Part shown: piece after piece, positions 1-11,523 of the stretch
Numbering within the stretch: the stretch's first letter is position 1
Layout of the letters: every line of letters starts with the position of its first letter
Origin: Nymphaea colorata
Lineage: Eukaryota; Streptophyta; Magnoliopsida; Nymphaeales; Nymphaeaceae
Assembly: GCF_008831285.2 (NCBI RefSeq)
Contig: NC_045142.1
Span: 24,303,300-24,367,299, forward strand
Reading direction: 5' to 3'
DNA length: 64,000 nucleotides
The notes under the pieces: generated by a model
Databases searched by the model: none
Told to the model about the DNA's origin: nothing
The model's input: the letters and a program-made list of their open reading frames with translations, nothing else
Program-made: the position numbers and the translations under genes

Positions 1-204
1 CTCGGGTTTTCAGAAGAAAGTTTCAAGTACAAACTGATCACGTTTTTCTTATGAACATTTTGACAGATAAGTTGAGGTTAGGTAGACACCGACTAAATTA
101 TGCCAAACAGATATGCCCTGGGATTTCTAATTATCGACCTTTTTATTTTTATTTTTATTTACTTTTTAACGCATAATTATTTGTGTGGAAAGTTTTCTTG
201 TTTT

Positions 205-709
205 AGGGGTGAGCAACGAGTCGAGCTACTCGAGCTCGAGCCGTTAAAGCTCAGTTCGTGAACAAGTTCGAGCTGAGTCATTTGCTTAATGAGTCGAGAT
301 CAAGTTTACGAATCAACTTGTTTAAATAATTGAGTCGAGTTTACTGAACTCGAACTGTTAAAGCTCGACTTGGCTCGAAAATGATGCGTAGCAACTTTCT
401 AAATATTCGACTCGTTTTTTAATTTAAAAACCGGTATATTGACGTTAATTAATTATGTAAGTTTTTACAAAAGCTCCTTCAACATTGTCGAGCCTTAATA
501 AAGTCGAACTCAATTTATGGCAAAGTAATAGTCCATGTATTCAAACGAGTTTGTCGAGCCTTAATCGAATCGAACTCGACCTCAACACTTAACTGCCGAG
601 TTGAGTTCGAGTTGCTTCTGTTGAGTTATTATCAAACTTGAGGCTTCATTAATCGAGCTGAGTTCAAGCTGACTGAACTCGGGCTCGACTCGGCTCGTGT
701 TCACCCCTA
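205..709 (-). repeat. hAT-like miniature element, GAGCTCGA-rich, copy 1
   Basis: The block opens with AGGGGTGAGCAACGAG and closes with CTCGTGTTCACCCCTA, so its ends are inverted repeats of about 14 bp. The interior is dominated by degenerate GAGCTCGA/TCGAGCTC words, with an AT-rich core near 400-475 containing CCGGTATATTGACG. The same ends and core recur in opposite orientation at 7643-8112 and, with one end lost, at 49844-50248. No coding capacity is seen. AGGGGTG-type ends are typical of hAT-superfamily non-autonomous elements. I could not see a target-site duplication for this copy. Confidence 0.7.
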
Positions 710-1450
710 CCAATAGCTCAAATGCTCAAGAAATTGCATGTTGAAAAATATGATTCCTAGGAGGTTGTATGTTATGGTTGGAATGACAAACAGTACGTAA
801 TAAACTTAAAATGCGTTTATTGATAGACCCTTTCTTATAAAGGTAAAACTAAAAGTGTCAGCGGAGCTCAGGCTCGTGTCTCGGGTGTGGGGCCGGCCTG
901 ATGCCGAGGTCTAAGTAAACCCTGAAGAAAATTCTTGGAATAAGATTATGAAAATACCCATTTGGCAAAACGTGAGAATCGTGTTTTCCCATCTTAACCA
1001 CATAACATGGAAAGCGGTCTAGAGATAATTGATTCTTGATAAAGTGGAATAGGATTCTTCCCCGTTGCCTTGCTTTCTCTAGACATAGTCGCACGCTTGA
1101 CAAAGCTACCGAATATTTCCTAAGCATACAATTTTCCCGGCACTTCTTTTCACTTTTTAGATAAAAAATGAATTATAAGTGCATGTGTTTCTTAAGGAGA
1201 AAACTCAATCTGAAGGGCAATATAGTTCATTAATTTTTTTTTTACCATACCCTTTTGTGAAATCTTTCAAAATAAGTGTTTTCAAATTAGATGTTCATAA
1301 TTTACCCTGTCCCACTCTATCGATTCAAGTCAAAAAGTGAAACCCCATTTTCACAAGGTTACATTGTCATTCTTTTTTGTCTTTGGAGGTTCTTAGAAAA
1401 CTATACCCGCCTTGAGAGAGACTTTGTTAGCATAAAACTTGAAGGCTAGT
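710..1450. other. gene-free stretch
   Basis: AT-rich sequence without a recognisable gene. A minus-strand open frame at 858-1127 (89 aa) has no family resemblance I can name and no splice context, so I do not call it a gene. Confidence 0.5.
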
Positions 1451-1562
1451 ATTCCCATCATTGGGGTTAAAATCGATTAGGTTTTTTACACGAGAGATGA
1501 CACCCACAAGAATCGAACTAACGACTGGCTTTATACCAGCCATGTGTTGACCTAACCACCCA
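1451..1562 (-). repeat. tRNA-derived SINE-like fragment
   Basis: Read on the minus strand, the block has an A-box-like TGGTTAGGTCAAC followed about 35 bases on by a B-box-like AGTTCGATTCT, the pol III promoter layout of tRNA-derived SINEs. No cloverleaf can be drawn, so it is not a tRNA gene. Ends and target-site duplications are not clear. Confidence 0.45.
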
Positions 1563-1613
1563 ATGACTTGATGTCAGTCTTAACTAGTCGCAGTTGTTGC
1601 CCATGGTTAGAGT

Positions 1614-1752
1614 TGTTCATGAGCCAGATTCAACCCGACTTGAGCTTTGAACGACATGGCTCAAGCTCAGCTTGAGCTTGAGCTTGAATTGAGCTCGACT
1701 GTGTTAGTTTTCAGTTGTTACAAGGGTCGAGCTCGAGTAGCTCAATTCCTTA
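1614..1752. repeat. degenerate GAGCTCGA-rich repeat
   Basis: Short block of repeated AGCTTGAGC, GAGCTCGA and GCTCGAGTAGCTC words like the interior of the hAT-like copies at 205, 5274 and 7643, but without intact terminal inverted repeats. Probably a decayed relative. Confidence 0.45.
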
Positions 1753-2504
1753 AAGCAGTCCTACCCATGGTGTTGTAGGTCAAAATGCCAATATTATATT
1801 GAATTTCTGAACCTAAAAAGGCTTTTAAATTTATTTAATTCAAATTTCTATATGTTTTACTTAAAGCCCCCCCTTTTTTTACTAACTTGAGAAGCTCGAG
1901 AAGATTCCTTAATCATGTTAAACATAAAATTCATGTGCTTATGAATTTATAATAATCTATCTTTCTACAAAAATTCATGAGTGAATGATTCTGACTATCT
2001 ACAATCACCCAGCCATGTAACCAGGGTCGTTCATCTCAAGCAAATAGAACAATGTGTGATCTAATACTAGATGATAAAAATTTGGTCATGTTTTTTTTTT
2101 TCTTAACCATCCATTATGGTATGATTAGATGACTGAGTGATTATATATATATAAAAGCAAAAAAAATCTGAAACCTTTTACCTTTTCTAGAATTTGGTTG
2201 ATATTTTTTTGTGCTGACAACTGTTTAGTGGTATTCTACTCAGTCAGTCACAAGTAGAATTGCATGGCAAGAACGTTACTAAACTCAGAAAGATGATATG
2301 AAAAAGTACAGTATTTCATAATCCCGAAGTGAGAGACTTTACCTCAAGGCCCCTGCTTAACAGCTATGTGAAAAGAAACAACCTACCTATAAAGAAATTC
2401 AGAAACATGACGCATTTCTTAGACTCCTCATATATAAGAAAATGACAAAGCTATAAATATTTCCATAAAACAGCAACAAGCAAATAAAAGACCTGAATCT
2501 AAGT
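1753..2504. other. gene-free AT-rich stretch
   Basis: AT-rich, with poly-T and short TA runs. I see no gene or defined element. Confidence 0.5.
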
Positions 2505-2675
2505 GTGCAGGCCTCAAGGATTTCGGCGTCTGGTAAAAAGCTAGTCACTGGTTCGATTCCCATGGGTGTGCTTGTGAATCCTCAAGGTTTTATGCCGCTG
2601 GACATGTTAAGGGTTTCTCAGTCAAATAGACATTTCCTCTGGTCAGAAATCCGAAAAGAAAAAAAAAAAAAGAAA
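2505..2675 (+). repeat. SINE-like sequence with A-rich tail
   Basis: A near-consensus B box (GGTTCGATTCCC, at 2551-2562) is followed about 100 bases later by an A-rich tail (about 2656-2675). This is the tRNA-related head and poly(A) tail layout of a plant SINE. The 61-codon open frame over it is accidental. The 5' end and flanking duplications are not clear. Confidence 0.45.
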
Positions 2676-2973
2676 AAGACTTGTTTGTAAAGTCACCCAA
2701 TACTGGGAGCAAATTAAAAAGAAAATTGGGGTTTGTTCTCTGCTTTGCCTTTTGCTGTTGTATGTATTTATTTTTATGATAGTTATCAATAAAGATTCAT
2801 GTATTATGAATTTGGTTTGAGGATTTTGTCAAGTTTTCAGTATATTGAATATGTTTTTGATCAAACCTCTCTTACATTTTATTACAAGAGCAGATAATGC
2901 TTTGATGATAAAAGAATTCATTTAAATATTTTGTGAGTAGTGTCACTTTGTTGTTTCGGATCTAAGTGGTGCG

Positions 2974-3013
<40 letters not shown>

Positions 3014-3078
3014 TGGGGAACAGCTGCTAGAGTAGAGTCCATGCTCTGGCATGGTTAATGGTTGTACTTGGATTTTGG

Positions 3079-3349
3079 TAAGGGTGTACATCAAGCCAGG
3101 CTGGACCGGCCTGGCACCAGGCCGGAATTTTATTGAGTGGGTCAGACCGGTCCTTTGTAAACCCAACCTACTGAAAACTGATTGGACCCAGTCTTTCTAG
3201 GCTCCCTTGAGTTGGAAATTCACTCTTCCTAGATAGGACAGTTTGGCAGCAGGGCCAGAGCCTTGATCAATCCGGTCACACTGCACGAACCATTTTAGCC
3301 CAAGCGTAGCATGTCTCAGATCAAGTGCTCAGCCCGTTGTCCACCCTTA
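3079..3349. repeat. miniature TIR element, GGCCGG-rich
   Basis: Starts TAAGGGTGTACATCAAGCC and ends AGCCCGTTGTCCACCCTTA. The right end reversed reads TAAGGGTGGACAACGGGCT, so the ends are inverted repeats of about 19 bp with a few mismatches. The interior is rich in GGCCTGG/CCAGGCCGG words. About 270 bp, non-coding; likely a hAT-type MITE. A (TA)n(TG)n microsatellite lies just before it at about 2976-3013. No convincing target-site duplication is visible. Confidence 0.55.
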
Positions 3350-4732
3350 GTTGTGAAAACCCGATGATTTACCTTTCTTTATTTCGCCCTATCGGATCAA
3401 AATGATGTTATTGTTTGTTTCTTAAATTGATCGGCCGGACAAGCTGGTCCGAGACCAGATTGAATCTGGCCAAGTTTAGGTTAGGTTGAAACCATAAGAT
3501 AAGCTTATGAGTTTATTGAAATATTTACTCAATTTCTCAATGTCAAGGAATTTTAGTAGTTAAAGAACATTGAAGAGAAAACCATTCAAGATGAAAGATC
3601 TCTAGGGAACATGTTAGGTTTCTATTCTTCGGAGTTAACTCCCACAGATAGTATTGATAAGAGGTTGTTCAGGAACAATAACATAATATTATTGTCTCGT
3701 GCATGTAACCCAAAATTGGTTAGATTTATTGGACACTTTAAAAATCGTTCCATGAATCCGTCTTTCTTTCTGGGGCCAGATGTATGGAACAATAACAATA
3801 CGTTACTATTTCTAAACAGCTCCTAATGAATCATACTTGTCTGATTTGGTGTACTGGAATATAAATTCAAGTCGTCTTTATGGGAAAAGGCAAGATCTAT
3901 TTAAGAATTTAGATTTGGATCCGTTTTGCAGTCTTGCATACATATACATGCTCTATTTAGATTCGGATTATTAAATTAGGTTTTGTTTGAATTGAATCAG
4001 AGATATCGATGCAAGTTCTTCCCTTATGAATCCGATAGGTTCGATCGAATTTGGGTTCAACTGGAGTGAAATCTCCCTCAATTCATCAGATTGCATCTTA
4101 TTAAGATTAAGACGGACCCGATAAGCCAAGATTTGACCTTAATATGATTCTTCTCTTATCTCTTTACTTTGCCCACTAAGAAGATGCTCGCTTTTGGCCG
4201 CTGGTGCGCCCATGGAGGTGAATCTGGATGCCCAAGAAAGTATGGACAATCACATTGGTATGACTATGCAAACAGGCCCCACGAAGAGCTCTTTCATTTC
4301 TAATCAAAATTCATAAAAAAATTTAATATAAAAAATTAAATTAATATTTCGGACAATATAATCCACAAGTGTTCTTCTTTAGCTTTATTGCACCATTTGG
4401 TATGTAAGGAATGGAACATGGGATGTCTAGAATAGCAAGAACAGTAGCGCCGCCTGTCCAACCATGTGTGTGGGCCTGTAGTTCGATGCCGAATTGTTAG
4501 TTTTCATTTATGAACTTCGGTAGCGTCAATACTTTGTGTTGCAAAAAGAATACATTGATATGCAAGTTGAAGCATAACAAAAACACCTTCTTGAAGCACC
4601 GAATGCAACCACAAACCTTTGGGGAAGGCTTAGGTCTTCACTCGGGTGGTAAGATTTCCTTATGCTAAACCGAAAAAGAAAGTACAAAAGTTCAAAGATT
4701 AATACCTAAATAAATAGTAAGCTTGCAAAGCA

Positions 4733-4785
<53 letters not shown>

Positions 4786-5265
4786 CAATTATTGCTATGA
4801 TATTTTGATAAGAAAAAAGAATTTTTCTAAGATGGCTAAATATGTATATAGTAAGTTTGACCATAAATTTAGGGGTTGTTTGGCATTTATGACAACAGGA
4901 AAACCTTTTCATGGATCTGCTTTAAAAAATAAGACATTTTTAAAATATTAGATAACATTATCTAATGAATTTGCCCCAATCTTTGAGATAGATATATGAA
5001 ACAGTTTATTACTATTTTCATTACCAAACGACTCCTTAATGTACAAGCATGCCATTCCAACATGGAAACAACTCAATCAAGATCACCACAAGTGGTTCAA
5101 TGCGACGTCGATTTGCAGAAAGATGGAGCAGCAAGGCAGTTCACCTTATGAAGGGACTTTGGCTTGAAATCTTAGGTTGGTCACTGTCAAATCCCAATGT
5201 GTTTTTCATCTAAACAGTAATAGCTATCCAAGCAAGTTTTGTGAACCTTGAGGGTGAGGCATAAT
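3350..5265. other. gene-free stretch with (TA)n array
   Basis: No gene is supported over about 1.9 kb. It contains an uninterrupted (TA)n array at about 4736-4783; the rest is AT-rich single-copy-looking sequence. A 71-codon open frame at 3611-3826 resembles nothing I recognise. Confidence 0.5.
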
Positions 5266-5273
5266 AAGGGGAG

Positions 5274-5823
5274 TAGGGGTGAACATGCGCCTAGTTGAGC
5301 CTGAGTTCAGTCAGCTCAAGCTTGGCTCGATTAATGAAACCTCGAGCTCGACTCGGCTTGAACTCGAGAATAGCCCTATGAAAGTAGCTCGAGCTCGATC
5401 TCGACTCGATTAAAGCTCGACAAACTTGTTTGAATAGAATTGATATTCATAATTATGTGTTGAGCTTGAGTTCGACTCGATTAAGGCTCGACAAACTCGT
5501 TTGAATATAATTGATATTGATTGTGACGTGTTGAGTTCGAGCTCGACTCGATCAAGACTCGACAAACTCGTTTGAATAGAATTGATATCCATCGTTACGT
5601 GTGGAGTTCCAGCTCGACTCGATTAATTGAATATATCAACTTGATTAAGGCTCGAGCTCGACTTGGCAGTTACGTGTTGAGCTCGAACTCAACTCGATTA
5701 TTTGAACGAGTCGACGTACGAACTCGAGCTCGACTCTTTAAGCAAATGACTCGGCTCGAACTCGTTCACGAGGCGAGCTTTAACGAGTCGAGTTTGAGTA
5801 GCTCAACTCGTTGTTCACCCGTA
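5274..5823 (+). repeat. hAT-like miniature element, copy 2, with internal triplication
   Basis: Starts TAGGGGTGAACATG and ends GTTGTTCACCCGTA, an imperfect inverted pair. It is flanked by AAGGGGAG on the left (5266-5273) and AAGGGGGAG on the right (5823-5831), an 8-bp duplication apart from one extra G, as expected for hAT insertion. Unlike copies 1, 3 and 4 it lacks the AT-rich core. Instead three head-to-tail units of 71 bp occupy about 5415-5627, each starting near CTCGACAAACT and continuing into GTTTGAATA and ATTGATAT. Confidence 0.75.
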
Positions 5824-5831
5824 AGGGGGAG

Positions 5832-6652
5832 CCAATGACCTTTCTTATGACCAGTGAATAAAACCACTCACCCTTAAAAAAAAGAAAAAGAAAAAAAAAA
5901 AAAAGAATGAATGAACCGAGTCAACCATGAAGCTCAGCAGGCAACTTGCACGGTCAAATTTATGCATTTGTATGTACTCCATTAAGCATACGCACCCATG
6001 ATGTTGATTGGGTAAGGGCCAACTGGGTCCCAACCTTGTAGAACCACTAAAGTTTGCGTGACCCACCATGGACGGCTCAGGCCAGCCAATGTACGTCAAA
6101 TTGTCTCCATCTCAAACCTTTCATCCATCAAGTGGCCTTGTTCAAATTGATTACTATGATCAATGCGTATCAAAGCACCATTCAAACATCTCCCCTTCAC
6201 GACAGCTTAGTGATTCATGAAACTCATTTCTTTTCAATACGTCAACGAGCTTGTCATTACGGAAATGTTCGGATATAAATATATTTATATATTGGTATAT
6301 GCCATACTACTTAGGGATAAGAAGACATACCTCTTAAATTCTTTTAGGGAAATATTTTAGGCAACATATTAACATTTTTGATGTGCTTATAAGAACTAAT
6401 TGAACATATAATATGCTTAAGTTCAAGTTGTTTGTTTTTAAAGAAAAATATTGAGTTTTATATTATTAAATAAGAGCCGTTCATTTTTTGATTGCTATAG
6501 AAGCAAGTTAAACTCAGAAATGACTAATTTAGTGTATGATTTTCATTAAAACATTACTAATATCATATCTATACGATTGGGTTGCATAAAAATGTGTTTC
6601 AATAATCAATCTTGAGTGGTCTGAGTTTATCTCTAACATGGTTCGATCTATA

Positions 6653-6692
<40 letters not shown>

Positions 6693-7642
6693 CAGTTTCT
6701 TTCAAAAGCTAGATATTGGTTGGCATGTTGCAATTATGTGGTTGGGCCAACGAATAGACCTTTTTCACTAAACATGGGGAAGTAGGGCCAGGTCGGGCAT
6801 TGACTTTGACCGTTAAAGCGACGTTTCTAGGGTTCATAGTGGAAGAAAGCTAAGAATCATTAATGGGCCGTTCTGGTCCCTGTCTCCAACCTTGTCCATA
6901 ACACCAAGTCAACAATCTCAACCACGCGACAATACAGTTTTAAACTTAATACCCCAAAAAAAAAATATATGAAAATAATTATAAGGCCCACGCTGCCATC
7001 TTCTTTTACCAATCTATGCCAAACTAAAAATATGTAAATATTTAAATTATATGAAACAAGACAGTCATTTTCTTATATGTGTATGTTAAAGAGGTGGCGG
7101 CGCAGCCAGAATTTTTTAGCTGAAGGACATTTTGAGTCCCTAAGACGGGTCTGGTGTAGGCATTGCATTTGGCGAAAGCCGGATCTACTTTCATTGCAAT
7201 GGCATTTTTGAAGAGCTGGTGTGGCAACTGCCCACACAAGTCACACCATAACTATAACTCTACTACCAGTAAGATGAATATTTCATCCTACTTTTCTACA
7301 AAAGAGCTGAACCTTTCGTTATTCACTGTGCCCCCTCAAAGTCTAGGCATGCTTTTGGTGTATTCTTGAGTGCCTTGCACGAGGGGAGACCCCGGGGACT
7401 TTGGCCCCACCTCAGATTTTAAAAAATTGTAATTAAATCTTAAAAAGTTTAGTTTAATATATACATATATAATTTAAAATTTTCTATTTTGGTCCATGTT
7501 AAAATTTTGAATTTATAGTTTCGCCTCTACAACAAAAAACTTCTAGATCTACCTCTCTGCCCTGCACACGTACCTTGCTTTTTTTTAGGAAATTGATTAT
7601 CCTAACACTCAAACAAGAGACTTTCACCATCCCCATGAGGAT
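5832..7642. other. gene-free stretch
   Basis: Contains an A-rich run near 5875-5905, a (TA)n array at about 6658-6691, and a decayed repeat near 7095-7560 with GGCGGCGCAGCCAGAATTTT at one side and GTTTCGCCTCTAC at the other. Short open frames here look like chance. No gene is supported. Confidence 0.5.
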
Positions 7643-8112
7643 AGGGGTGAACACGAGCCCGAGTTCAGTCAGTTCAAGCTCAGCTCGACTAATGAAACCT
7701 CGAGTTCAGCTCAAGCTCGAGAATAGCTCGATAGAAGCAGTTCGAGCTCGAATCGACAGTTACATGTTGAACTCAAGTTCAACTAAATTAGGGATCAACA
7801 AACTCGTTAGAATATATGGACTATTACTTTGGCATAAATCGAGTTCGACTCAACAAACTTAAAGGAGCTTTTGTAAAAACTTAATAATTAATTAACGTCA
7901 ATATACCGGTTTTTTTAATTAAAAAATGAGTTGGATATTTAAAAAATCGCAACACATCATTTTCGAGTCAAGTCGAGCTTTAACAGTTCGAGTTTAGTGA
8001 ACTCGAACTCGACTCGATTATTTGAATGAGCCGACTCATGAACTCGAGCTCAACTCGTTAAGCAAACGACTCGGCTCAAACTCGTTTAGTCGAGCTTGTT
8101 GTTGACCCCACC
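7643..8112 (+). repeat. hAT-like miniature element, copy 3, with 8-bp target duplication
   Basis: Starts AGGGGTGAACACGAGCC and ends GCTTGTTGTTGACCCCACC, imperfect inverted ends. Flanks are ATGAGGAT (7635-7642) and ATAAGGAT (8113-8120), an 8-bp target-site duplication with one mismatch, diagnostic in length for hAT. The core at about 7870-7960 holds TTAATTAACGTCAATATACC and is shared in inverse orientation with copy 1 and directly with copy 4. No coding capacity. Confidence 0.78.
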
Positions 8113-8120
8113 ATAAGGAT

Positions 8121-9244
8121 AATTTCACCACTTTTGACCTTTCATCATATGTCAATTTAAAGGAAGGTCGTTCCTTGGCATTAAAGATCTCAACATTGGA
8201 AACCTGTGTTATTATAAACATATATGGCCCAGGTCGTATTAATCACCCATCATACCATATTGTAAATTATGACAACATTGGAGGGTTATTACTTGAACTT
8301 CATATTTAGTTACACCGTATATTTTATAAACCCAGCATACATGAAAGACAAAGGTATGTAATGAAATATGTTGTCTGTATTCTCTTCAATTGATTTGACG
8401 ACTATATCTTAGAACATTCAAAACTATATGATTTGAAATATAAGCAAAAATCTTATATGTGATATTAGTAGACAATTGATAATAAGAACATTTGAATCGG
8501 CCCCACAAAATATTGAGTTTGTTTGATGGTCTTATGTTTGGCAATTCGTAAAATTTCACTTACACGTTTGAACTTTTAAGATTTTTCAATCTTACAGTTT
8601 TCCTCATCCAAACAGGTGGGTTTCTCTTGGCTGCAGACATGTACATCACATAATTGAATCATATGGGCTACCGATTTTTAAAAAAAGTTAAATTGTACAT
8701 ATAAAAATTAAATTGAAAAATCTCTCAAATATATATATATATATATATATCATAAAAATAAACATATAGTTTTGAATGTAATAAATTAGCTACCAACCAA
8801 AAAGTGGTCTTGTCGGTGGCTTTTTTCCTTTTTTCATACGGTAACCAAAAACAATTTCACACTCAAGATATTTATTGTGATGTTTTCCATTTAGTTGTGA
8901 CTTAATTTTATAATTTCAGATTCTTAGGATATGGAGCAGATTTGAGTCCGTCTAATTAAATGCCAAGTCCATTTGAGCTGTGGTTAGATACCATCTACTC
9001 TGATTTGTATAAAAGGCAACCATATCCAAGATTGATATCCACTTTCCAAACGAATATTAATCAGAAGACTTAGCTAAGGTTCAACAAAGTATAAAAAAAA
9101 TAAATATTTGGATCGTTCTTAAAATATGAAGTTTCTATCTGGATCCAGATCCAAACCTAAAAGAAGCTGATAAACGAGTCTTATGGAATCGAATTTTCGT
9201 ATCAAAATAAAACTTCATTTAAAATAAATAGAAGAAACTTTTAC
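8121..9244. other. gene-free AT-rich stretch
   Basis: AT-rich, with a (TA)n run at about 8729-8751. No gene or defined element is seen. Confidence 0.5.
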
Positions 9245-9600
9245 GTTTTTAAGAAGTCCGCCCAGGTGCGGGGCCCAGCTAACAGAGGAGGAAGGACGCG
9301 TCCCCACGTCAGCTCGTGGGCGGCGTGTTAGGGACAAAGAAATGTCGGTGCGGGCGGCGGAGGACGGCCGGCGCTGCACGCAAGCGGCGGCATCCGCGTG
9401 CCCCGCCGATAAACTGGCGGAAATTGCCGCCGGCTCTCGTCACGACAGCCTCTTCCGCCGCCCCGGGGACGCGCAATCGGTCGCGCGTGTGAAAGGAGGG
9501 CGGCAATGAAGCAGAATCCAAGGACTTTCCGGCACACTACGATCGCCGAGTCGGCACGAGTCCGTCGAGAGGCTGTCAAGATCCGCGGAGTGTCTTAAAC
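9245..9600. other. GC-rich, CpG-dense island without a recognised gene
   Basis: About 350 bp of strongly GC-rich sequence (GGGCGGCG, CCGCCGCCCCGG, ACGCGT and many CG dinucleotides) standing in DNA that is otherwise mostly A and T. Two overlapping minus-strand open frames (70 and 83 codons) are compositional and match no family I know. It could be a promoter or first-exon remnant, a captured gene fragment or a methylation-protected site. Confidence 0.45.
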
Positions 9601-9722
9601 GTCGCCAACACTGGTACAATAAACTATATATACTGCCATATTTTTTTTTATTTTTCAGATTAGGCTGAAATATATTTAACTATTTTTTAATTAAAAAAGA
9701 ACAAAAAAAATAATATACGGGC

Positions 9723-9753
<31 letters not shown>

Positions 9754-11523
9754 AAAAACATTCAACCATAGAGGTAGCAAATTATATATATATATGTAAA
9801 GTTTTCAACTTGACGCCTTTGATTATTTGTCATACGTGTGATTTCATATAAGTTCTATGTATTTTAAATATACGTTACACGCATTCTGATACGGGTAAGC
9901 ATAAAGACGTGCTGCATTATCTATGTTTGCAGAAATGTATTATCGTTTGTAAGGCAATTATCGAAGAATGCGGGGGTTTGCATGTCTCTATCAAACAAGG
10001 GGGGACTTATCGAAGATAACTTGTTGTTTAATTTGTGATTCCGTGCATAGACTTGTTTCATGTGGATGTTTTTAATACGGTTATTTGGATCCGATTTTTG
10101 GATCTTAGTCCAATAAATAATTAATTGGGTTTATTGAGATCTATTAGCATTTTGCGTTTAGGAAATCGTTATATTTATTTATGTGTGGTTTGTCGCTTAT
10201 TCAAAATTTTATAATATGGAGGCTTATCTATTCAAACCCTGCTTAGATAAAAAAAGGAATCACAAAAATTCCGGAATCAAAATTTTATGCTGTCAAACAC
10301 GGCAAACTGGAATTCCAGTGACATCAAAGTCCAGATTGAGGTGGAAATTTGATCCAAGAACCAAAATTCCAAGTCATCAAACGCCCCTTAACAACAAAAA
10401 AAAGGTGAAAAAAAAAAAGGAAAATAGCCGGTCGTGAAAAGGGAACTATTTTGAACGTTGAAATTGTTAGAGATAAGCCATCCAAGATAAAGTTTTCCAG
10501 TTATCAAACACGCCCCAGAAATGGTTGGTCTCCCGCTGCAACTCTACTGAGACTCCCATCCTTCATTAAAAACAAAAACAAGAAAAAGGTTAAAGAAATC
10601 AATTGTTTTCTTTCCTAACTAGTTTTTAACATGAATGGATTCTTACAAACAATGCTCATGGAAACTAAAACCGGTGATGAAAAAACTTTCGACTTTGAAA
10701 GGTCTACTAATAATCATTCAAATTTTGAGAGAAAAAGCTAAAAGTGGGGTTTAATTTTTTTCATGATCATTTGAAAACTCATGACTCTAAAAGTCATTTC
10801 GATAAAGGCATAACATAGCTGGTTAGGTTACCGCTACTTAAAAAATAACATCTCTAATTTGATTTTCATAGCCGCTAAACCGAGTGAGCGCAACAACTAG
10901 ATCTTTTTTGGGCCGTGGGTCGTAATCCTCTGATTTGTTAATTACACAAACACTAATAGGTTTTAGATCCTTTTTCTAAATACAAAATAGCTAGTGCATT
11001 AGACTAAAATATTTGGTGAAGGTGAAAAAAAAAAAAAGGTTATGAGTCCACATTTTTTATCTAAGAAAATAAACACTTGCTACTAATCACATTAGAATGC
11101 ATAATAATATATTAGATCTTCACTATTTCAAGGGTAAGAGTCTCTTTTACACTTAATATTTAAGACAGATTTATAAAATGCACAAAGTGTTTTATTTGTC
11201 AAACAATTTCATATGTTTTATTTGTCAAACAATTTCATATTAAACACTTTGTGAGTATTACTTAAATATACTCAAAAATTAGGAAAGATTTGCAAAGCTC
11301 CTGGGCAAATGTTTTGTGAATATGTTTTTGTTTTAAATTAGATTCATAAAACAATCGCTCTCATAAGATTGGCGGTATTCTGAACAGAAATTCGATCTAT
11401 ATGTCGCTGATTGTAATATCCGAAATTTAGCGCAGCTTTACGCTAATTTACTCCCTTCGCTTTCGAGTGTTTCTCGCTTCGCGGTCTCTTTATGAAGGGA
11501 GAGAAAGAGAGGGGTGAGAGAGA
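9601..11523. other. gene-free stretch upstream of the WRKY gene
   Basis: AT-rich with a (TA)n array at about 9724-9751. At about 11180-11256 a 26-bp word (TTTTATTTGTCAAACAATTT onward) is repeated in tandem inside an inverted repeat, CACAAAGTGTTT / AAACACTTTGTG. The last 60 bases before the WRKY start are GA-rich and probably 5' leader. No other gene is supported. Confidence 0.5.

Noticed and set aside
858-1127. 89-codon minus-strand open frame
   Set aside because: No domain and no conserved motif; lies between repeats.
1451-1562. Possible tRNA gene on the minus strand
   Set aside because: A- and B-box-like words are present but no cloverleaf with paired acceptor and anticodon arms can be drawn; better explained as a SINE. 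The same applies at 30636-30715.
9309-9579. Two overlapping Arg/Pro-rich minus-strand frames in the GC island
   Set aside because: Long frames are expected in GC-rich DNA; the frames are mutually exclusive and match no family I know.
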